DNA from: an uncultured Alistipes sp. | Lineage (GTDB): Bacteria; Bacteroidota; Bacteroidia; Bacteroidales; Rikenellaceae | Reading direction: 5' to 3' | Length of the DNA: 64,000 nt | NCBI GenBank assembly: GCA_947591475.1 | Contig: CANQDE010000007.1 | Span: 1-64,000, forward strand | Shown here: in pieces, positions 7,839 through 17,216 of the stretch | Numbering within the stretch: the stretch's first letter is position 1 | Layout: every line of letters starts with the position of its first letter | Notes under the pieces: model-generated | What the model saw: only the letters and a program-made list of their open reading frames with translations | Told to the model about the DNA's origin: nothing | Databases searched by the model: none | Position numbers and translations under genes: made by a program

Positions 7839-10535
7839 GTGCGTAGAATCGTCTCCATAGCCGTCGTGCTTTTTGCGGTCGGAATCGTTCTCGGAAACGG
7901 TGGTCGTCGGGTGTTCGAGGAACCGCCTGCGGCGGCCGACCAGACCGCATCCCGACCGTCGGATGAGGCGCCCAAGCAGGAACGTCGCAGAATCAACTGG
8001 AAAGCCGACAATGCCGGCCCCGTTACCCCGGGCGATTCGACGATTTTTCTCGTCGGCAACTTCGCGGCCCAGCACAACGGGGCGTTGATCTCCTGCGACA
8101 GCGCTGTGCAGTATTCCGAACGCCATTGGGAGTTCTTCGGCCATGTGCTCATCAACAAGAACACGACCTACGTTTACGGCGATCGGGCCAGTTACGACGG
8201 CGATTTGAACGAAGCCCGCGTCTATTCCGATTTGATTAAGGTGGTCGACGGCGATGCGACGCTCTACACCTATACGTTCGTCTACAACACGCAGACCAAC
8301 GTGGGCGAGTTCAGCGGCGGCGGCATTCTGCTCAACGGCGCGAACCGGCTCGAATCGCAGCGCGGTTACTACTACGGCGACGAAAAGCGGGTCGCCAGCG
8401 TCGACGAAGTGCAGATGCGCAACGAGGAGTATGCCCTCAAAGGCGATTCGGTGGTCTACGACCTTTCGAACGACAATGCCTTCTTCTTCGAACACACGAA
8501 TATCTGGAACCGCGACGGCGATTACTTCTATGCCGATCGGGGTGTCTATCGGAAGGCCGATACGGCCTATTTCGTTACGCGCAACGGTTATCTGCTGACC
8601 GAAAAACAGGAGATTTGGAGCGACAGCATCGACTATTTCCGTCCGCAGGGACACGTCGTGTTGCGCCACGACCTGCAAATCGACGACACGGAACATAAGT
8701 CGTTGGCTTTCGGCGATTACGGCGAGTATTGGCAGTCGCCCGACCGGGCTTTTCTGACTCGCCGTCCGTCGATCGTGAGCTACGATACGCAGCAGGGCGA
8801 CACGATCTACATGCGCTCCGATTCGATGTACCTTTTTACACTCAACCGCTTCGAAGAGGCTCGCCGACGGGCACGCGAAGCCGCTATCGCGGATTCATTG
8901 GCTCGGATGCAGGCGGATTCGGCGGCACGTGTGCAGGCGACGGAAGCGGGCGGTTCGGATGGCGATGCAGCGAACGAAGACCGCCCGATGACGGAAAATG
9001 GAACCGCTGCGGCATCGGGAGCCGCTTCGGACCGGCGGGTCGATTTGGCTGAACAGTCTGTCGGCGACACGATTCCAGAAGCCGGTGCGTCGGATACGAT
9101 GCGGGTGATCGACCCGCTCGATACGTTGACCGGCGAGGCCCGCAAGGCTTACCTCAAAGAGCGGAAACGGCAGGAAACGGCCGCTCGCAAAGCTGCGGCC
9201 GCGGCTGCGAAAAAGGTGAAATTGGACACCATCGCCGCTCGCCGCAAGGCGAAGAATGCGGCCAAATTGGATGCCCAGAAAGCTCGCGAAGAGAAACGGG
9301 CCGAAGCGCGCCGACAAAAGGCGCTGTTGAAACTCGATGCCCGTCGGGCCCGTGCCGCACGCAAAGGACGTCCGTTCGGCAAGGTCGATTCAGAGGTGCT
9401 GGCGCGATTGGATTCGTTGTCGGAGCGCGTCGCGGCGGAACTGGATTCGTTGTCCGGTCGGGTACTCGACTCGACGTTGCAGGTTCAGCGCGCCAGCTTG
9501 TTGCGTCCCGATACGGTGGCGCAGGTGCAGCCGGACAGCATCTATCGGTTGGTGAAGGGTTTTCGTAAGGTGAAAATTTATCGCACCGATTTTCAGGTCG
9601 TTTGCGATTCGATCGTCGGCATCAGCACCGATTCGACCCTGCATCTCTACATCGAACCGGTGTTGTGGAACGAAAACAATCAGGTAACCTCCGACAGCAT
9701 GACGGTTTACACCGAACGGCAGCAGATTACGCAGGCGAAATTCTTCGGCGAGCCGATCATGTCGAGCGAACTCGATACGGTCTATTACAATCAGATCAAG
9801 GGTAAGACGATGACGGCCTTTTTCCGCGACAACCAGATTTACCGCAACGATGTGGTCGGCAACGCACAGACGATCTATTACATGACCGACGGCGAACCGC
9901 CCGTGGTTACGACCATGGGGGTCATCGAGAGCGGCGACCTGTCGTTCTATTTTGAGGAGAAGCAATTGGTGCAGATGACTTGGCGAGCCAATCCCGACTA
10001 CAAATTCTATCCTGTTTTCCCCGACTTCCAAGTGCCCGAAGATCAGTCGCTCTATTTGAAAGGCTTCCATTGGGAAGGGGCGCGCCGACCGACGAAAAAC
10101 GAGGTGTTCGACCGCGTGATCCGGCCTACCGAACGCGAGAGCCGCTCGCAGCTCGCGCAGCCCGATTTTCCGATTATGCAGCGAATCGAGGCCTACAAAC
10201 GGCAGCTCATCGAATCGCGGCAGTGGGTGGATCGCAACGAGCCGGTCGATGACCAGACCGTCGAATGGATGCACGATTTGGGTTACGAAGTCGGCCAGCC
10301 GCGTGCTGAATCCCGTCCGGTCGAAGGAGGCCAGCAGCAGCCCGATTCCCTCTCCGTTGCCCGTCCTGTTGAGGGAGTGCGGCCGCGCACCGATTCGTTG
10401 ACACGCGAGAACGCCCCGTCGCAGCCTGTTCTGGATACCGAATCGCAGCCGCAGGTTGCGCCGGATTCCGTGTCGCGTGCCGAACGGACGGTGGGGGAGA
10501 CGCCTGCCGAAAATGCCGCTGTTGAAACGGATTGA
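7839..10535 (+). CDS. OstA-like (LptA/LptD-type) protein with a long charged insertion
   Basis: An 898-residue protein starting at GTG 7839, 9 nt after surA. Residues about 60-330 show repeated beta-rich OstA/LptA-like units (GDSTIFLVGNFAAQHNGALISCDSAVQY; ALKGDSVVYDLSNDNAFFFEH). Residues about 345-540 are an Ala/Arg/Lys/Asp-rich, low-complexity and probably coiled-coil stretch. A second OstA-like unit follows (about 570-730), then a disordered Pro/Gln/Ser-rich tail. This architecture fits the Bacteroidetes OstA-like family thought to help lipopolysaccharide transport across the periplasm. The signal-peptide-like N-terminus (RRIVSIAVVLFAVGIVLG) supports export or an N-terminal anchor. Confidence 0.8.
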   Translation: MRRIVSIAVVLFAVGIVLGNGGRRVFEEPPAAADQTASRPSDEAPKQERRRINWKADNAGPVTPGDSTIFLVGNFAAQHNGALISCDSAVQYSERHWEFFGHVLINKNTTYVYGDRASYDGDLNEARVYSDLIKVVDGDATLYTYTFVYNTQTNVGEFSGGGILLNGANRLESQRGYYYGDEKRVASVDEVQMRNEEYALKGDSVVYDLSNDNAFFFEHTNIWNRDGDYFYADRGVYRKADTAYFVTRNGYLLTEKQEIWSDSIDYFRPQGHVVLRHDLQIDDTEHKSLAFGDYGEYWQSPDRAFLTRRPSIVSYDTQQGDTIYMRSDSMYLFTLNRFEEARRRAREAAIADSLARMQADSAARVQATEAGGSDGDAANEDRPMTENGTAAASGAASDRRVDLAEQSVGDTIPEAGASDTMRVIDPLDTLTGEARKAYLKERKRQETAARKAAAAAAKKVKLDTIAARRKAKNAAKLDAQKAREEKRAEARRQKALLKLDARRARAARKGRPFGKVDSEVLARLDSLSERVAAELDSLSGRVLDSTLQVQRASLLRPDTVAQVQPDSIYRLVKGFRKVKIYRTDFQVVCDSIVGISTDSTLHLYIEPVLWNENNQVTSDSMTVYTERQQITQAKFFGEPIMSSELDTVYYNQIKGKTMTAFFRDNQIYRNDVVGNAQTIYYMTDGEPPVVTTMGVIESGDLSFYFEEKQLVQMTWRANPDYKFYPVFPDFQVPEDQSLYLKGFHWEGARRPTKNEVFDRVIRPTERESRSQLAQPDFPIMQRIEAYKRQLIESRQWVDRNEPVDDQTVEWMHDLGYEVGQPRAESRPVEGGQQQPDSLSVARPVEGVRPRTDSLTRENAPSQPVLDTESQPQVAPDSVSRAERTVGETPAENAAVETD

Positions 10536-10538
10536 TTC

Positions 10539-11054
10539 ATGCCGCACGATAATTCCGACGAACTTTTTCCGATTGTTTCGGCCGATGGCCGTGTCATCGG
10601 TTCCGCCACGCGCGGCGAATGCCACGGCGGTTCGATGCTGTTGCATCCTGTCGTGCATCTGCACGTCTTCAATTCGAACGGAGAGCTTTATTTGCAGAAA
10701 CGTCCCGACTGGAAGGACATCCAGCCCGGGCGTTGGGATACGGCGGTCGGCGGACACATCGACTTCGGCGAAACGGTCGAGGAGGCCTTGCAGCGTGAGG
10801 CGCACGAGGAGTTGGGGATCGAGGGTTTCCGGCCCGAGCGGATTGCCGTGTACCCGTTCCGGTCGGAACGCGAGCGGGAGTTGGTCTACGTCCACCGAAC
10901 GATTTGGGACGGGGCAATCATGCCGAGTGCGGAGTTGGCTGGCGGTCGGTTTTGGGGCCGGCATGAGATTCTCGATTCGATAGGCAAAGGAATCTTCACG
11001 CCCAATTTCGAAGGCGAAGCGGTGCTACTTTTTCCTAAAAATAAATCGGAATAA
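10539..11054 (+). CDS. NUDIX hydrolase
   Basis: A 171-residue protein with a complete Nudix box, GHIDFGETVEEALQ followed by REAHEELGI (G-x5-E-x7-R-E-U-x-E-E-x-G-U). The fold around it (HPVVHLHVFNSNGELYLQKRP) resembles the isopentenyl-diphosphate-isomerase-like or YfcD-like subgroup, which hydrolyse diverse nucleoside diphosphate derivatives. The exact substrate cannot be told from sequence. The ATG is 3 nt after the OstA-like stop, so it is the last gene of the operon and is closed by a strong terminator at 11101. Confidence 0.9.
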   Translation: MPHDNSDELFPIVSADGRVIGSATRGECHGGSMLLHPVVHLHVFNSNGELYLQKRPDWKDIQPGRWDTAVGGHIDFGETVEEALQREAHEELGIEGFRPERIAVYPFRSERERELVYVHRTIWDGAIMPSAELAGGRFWGRHEILDSIGKGIFTPNFEGEAVLLFPKNKSE

Positions 11055-11100
11055 TTTGTATGTTTTTTAGCGAACTGCGATTTCGGATGATATGAAAAAA

Positions 11101-11132
11101 GAGAACCGCTTACAAAAGCAGTTCTCTTTTTT
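11101..11132 (+). terminator. Rho-independent terminator after the NUDIX gene
   Basis: GAGAAC...GTTCTC arms with an inner GCTT/AAGC extension and one mismatch (26 nt in all) are followed directly by six T residues. It also has an A-run on the 5' side, so it may work in both directions. Confidence 0.85.
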
Positions 11133-11721
11133 CTTTCTCCCCTTTCCTCGAACCGCCGAGCGATTCGAAGCCTTCGTGAGCTGTTGACGAAAGCTGAATC
11201 TTTCGCTTCTTTCCGTTATGTATCAATATGTTCCGGCGAATTTCTTTTTTAGGTCACTAACCCGTAGTGTCCGCCTTGCGCTGCAATACATTTCTATGCT
11301 ACAATACAAAGATACGAATTTTTTGTAAATCAAATAGCCGAAAGGAAAAGTAGAATAAGATTAATTAAGAAATAGTTCCGGTCATAGACGGCAACGATAG
11401 GACGATTCGATGTCTGCACCTCAAGATGTTCTGTATAAGCAAACGAACGTTATAAATTCTGCAAAACGCTGTAAAATGAAGTGATTCAAACACTTTGCAA
11501 CTTATTTATCCGTTGCCCTTTCTTGTGTAAAACTCTTCTATTTCATTGGCAGTAAGACAAATACTACCAATCCATCTCAAAGATCAGATTTATCTGTATT
11601 AGCCAAACTGATTGTCTAAAAGACATCGGTTTTTTACGAACCAATCAGCTTTTTTGGTAACTTTGAAGTGGATAATTACTCGAACGGTATTTAATATTAA
11701 TTATTCCATTTCAAGAAATTT
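11133..11721. other. Intergenic region with promoter for the hydrolase gene
   Basis: About 590 AT-rich bases with no credible reading frame. Near its end, TAACTTTG (11658-11665) matches the TAnnTTTG -7 consensus and lies about 57 nt before the ATG at 11722. No clean TTTG is found at the -33 distance. Nothing else is recognised here. Confidence 0.5.
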
Positions 11722-12534
11722 ATGATACGGCTCATCTCAATGATTCTTTTTGCCTGTCTGACCAGTACCCAGTATTTGGCAGCACAGCAAACCGACACCC
11801 TTGTAATCGACAACGGCCAACGTCGTATTTTCGGGATTCTGAACCGACCCGAAGGTAAATCGGACGAACCCTTGCCGCTTGCCATCGTAGCGCACGGTTT
11901 TAATGGAGATCACCGCTACGGGGTCAATTATTTCGAACCATTGGCCGAAGCCGGGTATCAGTGCTACACGCTCGATTTCCCATGCGGTTCCACGCACAGC
12001 ATGTTCGACAGCAATACGGTCAATATGTCGATCCGCGATGAGCAGAGCGATCTGGTTGCTGTAATCAACTATTTTTCACAACGGCAGGAGGTCGATAAAA
12101 ATCGGATCGTACTTATCGGAGAAAGTCAAGGAGGTCTTGTCGCCTGTCTGACCGCTTCCGCTATGCCTGAAAAAGTCTATAAACTCGTTTTGGCATTTGC
12201 CGCATTCTGCATCCCTGACCATCATAATGGCAGATTCGGGACGGTACAAGATATTCCGGACACGACCTATATTTGGAACGTACCGCTCGGCCGGAAGTAT
12301 TTCACCGAACTGCGTACAATCGACGCATTTGCTGTCATGCCGCAATATCCCCGACCGGTTTTACTGCTGCATGGCGACAAGGATCCGGTGGTTCCTCTCT
12401 CCGATTCAGAAAAAGCGGTTGAAATCTATCCCGACGCACGGCTTAAAATCATCAAAGATGCTGGACACGGCTTCAAACCGGATGATTTCCTCCGCTCTAC
12501 CGACTACATTACCGATTTTTTACTCAATGACTGA
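11722..12534 (+). CDS. Secreted alpha/beta hydrolase (esterase/peptidase-like)
   Basis: A 270-residue protein with a cleavable signal peptide (MIRLISMILFACLTSTQYLAAQ). The hydrolase fold is clear: an HG oxyanion motif (VAHGFNG), the nucleophile elbow G-E-S-Q-G-G near residue 136, an acid in LLHGDKDPV and the His in KDAGHGF. It looks like the prolyl-oligopeptidase / dienelactone-hydrolase type rather than a lipase. Next to a rhamnosidase it may remove ester decorations from a plant polysaccharide, but that is inferred from context. Its stop codon overlaps a possible upstream ATG of the next gene, so the two are translationally linked. Confidence 0.8.
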   Translation: MIRLISMILFACLTSTQYLAAQQTDTLVIDNGQRRIFGILNRPEGKSDEPLPLAIVAHGFNGDHRYGVNYFEPLAEAGYQCYTLDFPCGSTHSMFDSNTVNMSIRDEQSDLVAVINYFSQRQEVDKNRIVLIGESQGGLVACLTASAMPEKVYKLVLAFAAFCIPDHHNGRFGTVQDIPDTTYIWNVPLGRKYFTELRTIDAFAVMPQYPRPVLLLHGDKDPVVPLSDSEKAVEIYPDARLKIIKDAGHGFKPDDFLRSTDYITDFLLND

Positions 12535-12541
12535 TCTACCG

Positions 12542-14965
12542 ATGACGATTAAAAAAGCGATCCTGCTTTGCTGTGCGCTTCTCTTTGCTTTCAGCCCAAT
12601 TCATGCAATAGAGCGTACAGCCGAACTCGAGGAGCTATTCCTCCATCCCGCTGAACCGCACAAACCGCTTATCATCTGGCAGTGGATGGACGGGCTCGTT
12701 ACACGAGAGGGGATTACTCGGGATTTGGAGGCGTTCAAAGAGGCGGGGCTGGCAGGCGTGCAGAATTTCCAGATCGGCGGCCCCATGCAAATGAGAATCG
12801 GCAATCCCGATAACGCGATCGGAAGTGAAAATTGGAAAAGGCTGTTGCGCTGGAGCTTGGATGAATGCGAACGGATCGGACTGACATTCGGTACGCATAA
12901 TTGTCCCGGATGGTCATCGAGCGCCTACGTCAGCGTTACACCAGAGTATTCGATGCAAAAATTAGTTTACAGCGAAACGCCTCTGCCCGAATCACGCGGC
13001 TCGGTTACCGTTTTTCTCCCGCAGCCGGAAGTCGATCCGCAATGGAATTATTACAAAGATGTGGCCATCATGGCCGTCCCCGCCGATTCAGTTGCTGCAT
13101 GGAACGAAATTGTCGACTTGACCCGATACTTCGACCCGGCCAAAGGAATCCTCCGTTTGCCTGCGGGACTGCCGCTCCCCTCCGGAGGCGGCATCCTGCG
13201 TATCGGGCAAACCACGAACGGCAAGACGAACCGAGCGCAGGCTCCGGATTCCGGATGCGGTTTGGAGTGCGACAAAATCAGCCGGGAAGCCGTAAAGAAG
13301 TTTTGGAACGGGTATCCCTCGATGGTATTGAAAACAGCCGGGCACCATGTCGGGAAGACCTTCACGCATTTTGAAATCGACAGTTACGAGGCCGGAGGGC
13401 AGACCTGGAGCCCGGCGCTGCCGCAGGAATTTCGGAATCGGATGGGTTACGACCTCATTCCCTATCTGCCCTATATGACAGGGCGTATCGCTACGATCGG
13501 GGATGAAGCGACGACTGCCCGTTTCCTCCGCGACTGGGCAGAAACCGTAAAACAATGCGTGGCTGAAAATTATTACGGATATATGACCCGTCTGGCCCGA
13601 GAAGCAGGCATCACGCTATTGATCGAGCCTTACGGTACGGGTGGACAGAAGCCATTCGGCATCATCGACTTTGAAAAAATCGTCCTTGCCTCGGAGGGAG
13701 CGGACATCGCTACGGAGTTTTGGCAGGCACCCGACTGGGGATGGCGCGACATGGGCCGCCACGAAGCATCCATGCGTAAACTCGGCAAACCGCTTATGAT
13801 TGCCGAAGCGTTCACCTGTTGGCCGATGCGTGCATGGAGCGACAGCCCCGCCACGCTTAAGCCGATGTGCGACAAGGCATTTTGTACAGGGATAAACCGT
13901 ATGATGCTACATGCCGGAGCCGCCAATCCGTGGCCCGGTGTATTGCCCGGAATGTCATTCGGTTTGTGGGGCACCCACTTTGTTCCCGGACAGACTTGGT
14001 GGATGGCCGGAGGCGCCCGGGAACTCTTCGGCTACATGGCACGTTGTCAGGCACTTTTACAGCAAGGGGTACCCGCCCCCGAACAGCTTCCTTCCGTAGA
14101 GGGATTCCGCACCTTCCGTCGCACCGACGGGGACACGGACATCCTGTTTGTCTGCAATCCATCCGATTCCACCGTTACCGGAACCTTGCCGTTCGACCTT
14201 GCCGGAAGAGGCGCGGAGGTATGGAATCCGTATGACTGTGCGATGCACTCCGCAGCAGACGCCGATTCGCTTCGTCTCGAAATCGAACCGTTCGGCTCGA
14301 GGTTCGTCATCGTCCGACCCGGGCGAAGTGCCAAACCGAAGATGCTTCCGAGGAAAACAAAGGCAACGGCTGCCTTGTCGGGCGCTTGGGAAATCATTTT
14401 TCCGGAGATCGGCACGGTGAAAACCGACTCGCTGTGCTCATGGACCGACTCCGATAATAACGACATCCGTTATTTCTCCGGCACGGCGATTTATCGCAAA
14501 TCCATCACGATCCCGGAAGAGGTGAAGCCCGCCGCTCCTTCGGAACGCCTGATTCTCTCGCTCGGCGAGGTCAGAGACATGGCGCTCGTTACCGTCAACG
14601 GTCAGCGGCTCCCGCTTGCGTGGAAGGCTCCTTATGAATGCGATATAACCGAGGCAATACGCTCCGGTGCAAATCGAATCGAAATCGCAATTACGAATCT
14701 TTGGCGCAACCGAATGATCGGCGATGAACTCGAACCGGATGATTTGGAATGGAGCGACCCGCTAGTCTACACTTATGCACCCGGAAGCCCTTCGGCAGGA
14801 TGTTTCCTCACCAATCAGCCCGACTGGCTCATCCATGGAACGGAACGGCCCTCGAAAGGGCGTAAGACCGTCAGCTGCTTCAAGTTCTTCCGTGCAGATT
14901 CGCCGCTTCTTCCATCCGGACTTCTCGGCCCGGCCACGTTGATACTTACCGCTCCCTTATCTTGA
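12542..14965 (+). CDS. GH106-like alpha-L-rhamnosidase
   Basis: An 807-residue secreted protein (signal MTIKKAILLCCALLFAFSPIHA). The N-terminal half matches the glycosyl hydrolase 106 pattern: WQWMDGLVTREGITRDLEAFKEAGLAGVQNF, GTHNCPGWSSSA, HFEIDSYEAGGQTWSP and IAEAFTCWP. The last 200 residues form a galactose-binding-like beta-sandwich (YRKSITIPEEV...VTVNGQRLPLAWKAPYECDIT). It is shorter than many GH106 enzymes, which often exceed 1000 residues. An upstream ATG at 12527 overlaps the previous stop and is an alternative start. GH106 enzymes remove terminal L-rhamnose, typically from pectic rhamnogalacturonan. No SusCD pair is adjacent on this side. Confidence 0.8.
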   Translation: MTIKKAILLCCALLFAFSPIHAIERTAELEELFLHPAEPHKPLIIWQWMDGLVTREGITRDLEAFKEAGLAGVQNFQIGGPMQMRIGNPDNAIGSENWKRLLRWSLDECERIGLTFGTHNCPGWSSSAYVSVTPEYSMQKLVYSETPLPESRGSVTVFLPQPEVDPQWNYYKDVAIMAVPADSVAAWNEIVDLTRYFDPAKGILRLPAGLPLPSGGGILRIGQTTNGKTNRAQAPDSGCGLECDKISREAVKKFWNGYPSMVLKTAGHHVGKTFTHFEIDSYEAGGQTWSPALPQEFRNRMGYDLIPYLPYMTGRIATIGDEATTARFLRDWAETVKQCVAENYYGYMTRLAREAGITLLIEPYGTGGQKPFGIIDFEKIVLASEGADIATEFWQAPDWGWRDMGRHEASMRKLGKPLMIAEAFTCWPMRAWSDSPATLKPMCDKAFCTGINRMMLHAGAANPWPGVLPGMSFGLWGTHFVPGQTWWMAGGARELFGYMARCQALLQQGVPAPEQLPSVEGFRTFRRTDGDTDILFVCNPSDSTVTGTLPFDLAGRGAEVWNPYDCAMHSAADADSLRLEIEPFGSRFVIVRPGRSAKPKMLPRKTKATAALSGAWEIIFPEIGTVKTDSLCSWTDSDNNDIRYFSGTAIYRKSITIPEEVKPAAPSERLILSLGEVRDMALVTVNGQRLPLAWKAPYECDITEAIRSGANRIEIAITNLWRNRMIGDELEPDDLEWSDPLVYTYAPGSPSAGCFLTNQPDWLIHGTERPSKGRKTVSCFKFFRADSPLLPSGLLGPATLILTAPLS

Positions 14966-15008
14966 AATAAAGGCAACCGTATATGACTTTAGACCAAATC
15001 GAGTGAGC

Positions 15009-15065
15009 GAACGTTTTCGATAAGCCGAGGGTGAGCGAAATCGACCTTGCTCGGCTTGTCGAAAA
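15009..15065. repeat. Inverted repeat containing a motif shared with 34545-34567
   Basis: TTTTCGATAAGCCGAG (15014-15029) is inverted at 15050-15065 with a single mismatch, giving a 16-bp stem. The 23 bases 15009-15031 recur exactly at 34545-34567. Both copies lie in leaders just upstream of plus-strand genes. Confidence 0.65.
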
Positions 15066-15072
15066 AATCGTG

Positions 15073-15080
15073 TAACTTTG
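15073..15080 (+). promoter_or_regulatory. -7 box upstream of the 129-aa hypothetical gene
   Basis: TAACTTTG fits TAnnTTTG and lies 33 nt before the ATG at 15113, just after the inverted repeat. No TTTG stands at the -33 position. Confidence 0.45.
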
Positions 15081-15112
15081 TATATAATTACCAAATCATT
15101 TTGCAGCAGATT

Positions 15113-15502
15113 ATGGAACAGAAGCTCTGGAGTTGTTATCACATCATGAGTTCCGACGAAGATCAACCTGTCGTTGAAGACCTCTATGTCGGTTTTGATG
15201 AAGAGATGCGTCTCGTGGTAACCATAGAACATGTCGACTACGAGGAATCCGAATATTCCTGCTCGGTGTCTGCCGTCGTGAATAAGGAGGATGCTTTTAA
15301 CCTGTCAAAAAGGTTAAACGTATCGATGAAACAGTTGCCGGATGCAATCAGTAAATCCATGGAAGAATACACGGAAATAGTGAATGCCGATTTTCACCAG
15401 GTACAAGCATGTTTTAAAGAGATCACCAATCGGTTCATGGATAAAAAATGTCCTTATAGGATCGTTCGCAAATACGGCAAAGAGGGTTATATTTGTTGTT
15501 GA
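15113..15502 (+). CDS. Small cytoplasmic protein of unknown function
   Basis: A 129-residue acidic protein starting MEQKLWSCYHIMSSDEDQ. The order of secondary structure appears to be beta-strands (DLYVGFDEEMRLVVTIEHVDYEESEYSCSVSAVV), then helices (KEDAFNLSKRLNVSMKQLPDAISKSMEEYTEIV). It lacks a signal peptide and membrane segments. A promoter box at 15073 and good codon use support a real gene. I do not recognise the family. Codon use suggests a native or long-resident gene despite the decayed sequence that follows. Confidence 0.7.
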   Translation: MEQKLWSCYHIMSSDEDQPVVEDLYVGFDEEMRLVVTIEHVDYEESEYSCSVSAVVNKEDAFNLSKRLNVSMKQLPDAISKSMEEYTEIVNADFHQVQACFKEITNRFMDKKCPYRIVRKYGKEGYICC

Positions 15503-15538
15503 AACGAAATTGCAGATAAATGCGCCCTAAAATATCGG

Positions 15539-16027
15539 GTGAAAATCATGGGGCTTTTGGTGAACGAGCGGCTGTTCTTTCCCCTTGAATCCGTAAGGTT
15601 TACAGAGAGGGCCGCGCTCGAAATCATTACAGTCGATAGGGTCGCATGCAGAGAACAGCAGCCCGAGAGCGATCATTTTATCGAAATGACCGGCTCGCAA
15701 TCGGGGACTGACGAGGATCGACATTGGAGAAAAGCCAGCGGACATTTCTGTTACCGGCTTTCTACCAAAGACAAGGAGGTGAAAAAATAAGGGTGGTGTA
15801 TTTGCCGGAGAAGGATACCGATGCCTCGATATGGGTAGATGGGACAGCGATCGGCACCATCGCTTCGCCATCCGATGACGATCCATCCAAAGCGACATCA
15901 ATCGACTTTAGACTTCCGGAAGCGACGGCAGGCAAGGGGACATTGACGCTGCGAATTTCTCCTAACAAGATGAGCTCCACCCCCTCGCATCTACAGCGTC
16001 TATCTATTGACCAAATAATAATAGATG
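15539..16027 (+). pseudogene. Decayed C-terminal fragment of a GH127-type beta-L-arabinofuranosidase
   Basis: Two frames joined near 15790 read as the C-terminal domain of GH127-like enzymes: DRVACREQQPESDHF, then DEDRHWRKASGHFCYRL, then (after the frameshift) IRVVYLPEKDTDASIWVDG and GTLTLRISP...SIDQIII. A single extra A in the run around 15781-15787 would restore one frame (EVKK-IRVVY). The N-terminal catalytic portion is absent altogether, so this is a relic and not merely a sequencing error. Together with the GH106 gene it suggests a formerly larger pectin or arabinan locus. Confidence 0.7.
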
Positions 16028-17216
16028 ACAATTTGAATTGTCCATTAATCATTACATTCTTCTATTACGTTGGTAGTGCGTTATACAGCCAACCCATCTC
16101 AAAGATCCGAAAAGCCACCGAATTTCTCGATTTAGGTTAGATGCTGGCAGATTCTGCAGACCAAACATCCACGCAGAAAGATATGAATCGAGATTTAGTA
16201 CAATATAGCTAAATACGTGTTACCTGTTGGAGTGTCATTCGGCTATGAAAGCATATGTCCTAATAATGGCAGCGACTAATGCTACTCTATAATATCATTA
16301 TGGCTTGAATACCACCGGTATACTATGCTAAGGCGAACGTATCCTTTCAAATTCGATTTTCCGCAATCGTTTCTATACCTGTTCACGGCTTAAAATTTTT
16401 GGCTCTACTTCTTTTACCATAACCTTTTTCCCATCTTTTTCATCCGACGAAACTCCGGAATAGAGCGGATGAATCTGTTGTGGTAGCAACGGTATTTTCG
16501 AGCTTCCAAAACAAATTCCATCCAGCATCGGCTCCGCTACGGCATAAAAAAGTCGAAGATTATGAGAAGTATAGAGAAAAATAAACGGAAATAAAAATCC
16601 TCCACTTTCCACTTGGCATAGGCACGAGTTGGATGGCGTGGTTGCAATTCGGCGTGGGGGTGTTGGGACTCTACACGTACGGCGAGGGCTTCATTTGGGC
16701 CGTACTGGGCTTCGTGTCCTGTCGGAATATCCTGCTGGGTATTTTTGCATTACCATTCGAGGGCTTGACAACAAGCCCGACATCCGAATACACCATGATT
16801 ATGGCGCGAAAAAAACGGTGTTTGTTTTCGTTGGATTTTGATTCGTTTCAACTTTCGGCAAAGCCGAGCCTTTTACGACAAAAAATTGGGAAACTATATC
16901 TTTGTCGGATTCTTTCAGAATAAAAATACGGATAGACAGTATAATTATCGACAAAGGGACCGATTTCCATACGGTTTTCCGGCAAATTATGCGGACAGTC
17001 GGTTATGATTGCCCGTGCCGTTTTCCGGCGGGTGAGAGCGACCTTTCAAAGAGATACGGTTGGGGTGCATGGACAACGTGTAAAGCAACGGGCGATTTGA
17101 ATTGCCGTACGGATGTACCGGAGTAACCATTTGATACGATTCGGATTCATTCGTCGTCGTTACCCATCATAACTGTAGCTGAAAACAATCACATCTTAAT
17201 CAAACCGTTCGACAAA
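16028..17216. other. AT-rich degenerate intergenic region
   Basis: Nearly 1.2 kb without a gene I can support. Short open stretches on both strands (for example 16373-16612 minus and 16629-16923 plus) have no recognisable start context or domain. The minus-strand tail KKVMVKEVEPKILSREQV looks protein-like but could not be assigned. The region separates the decayed carbohydrate genes from the recombinase, and I see no repeats or RNA genes in it. Confidence 0.4.

Noticed and set aside
5451..8696. A 1081-codon open frame on the minus strand opposite the surA genes
   Set aside because: Arises from high-GC, biased codon use of the real plus-strand genes; its sequence is His/Arg/Val-rich without domains, and it crosses three well-supported genes.
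16629..17126. Two short plus-strand frames before recombinase 1
   Set aside because: No domain, no promoter and composition typical of eroded intergenic DNA.
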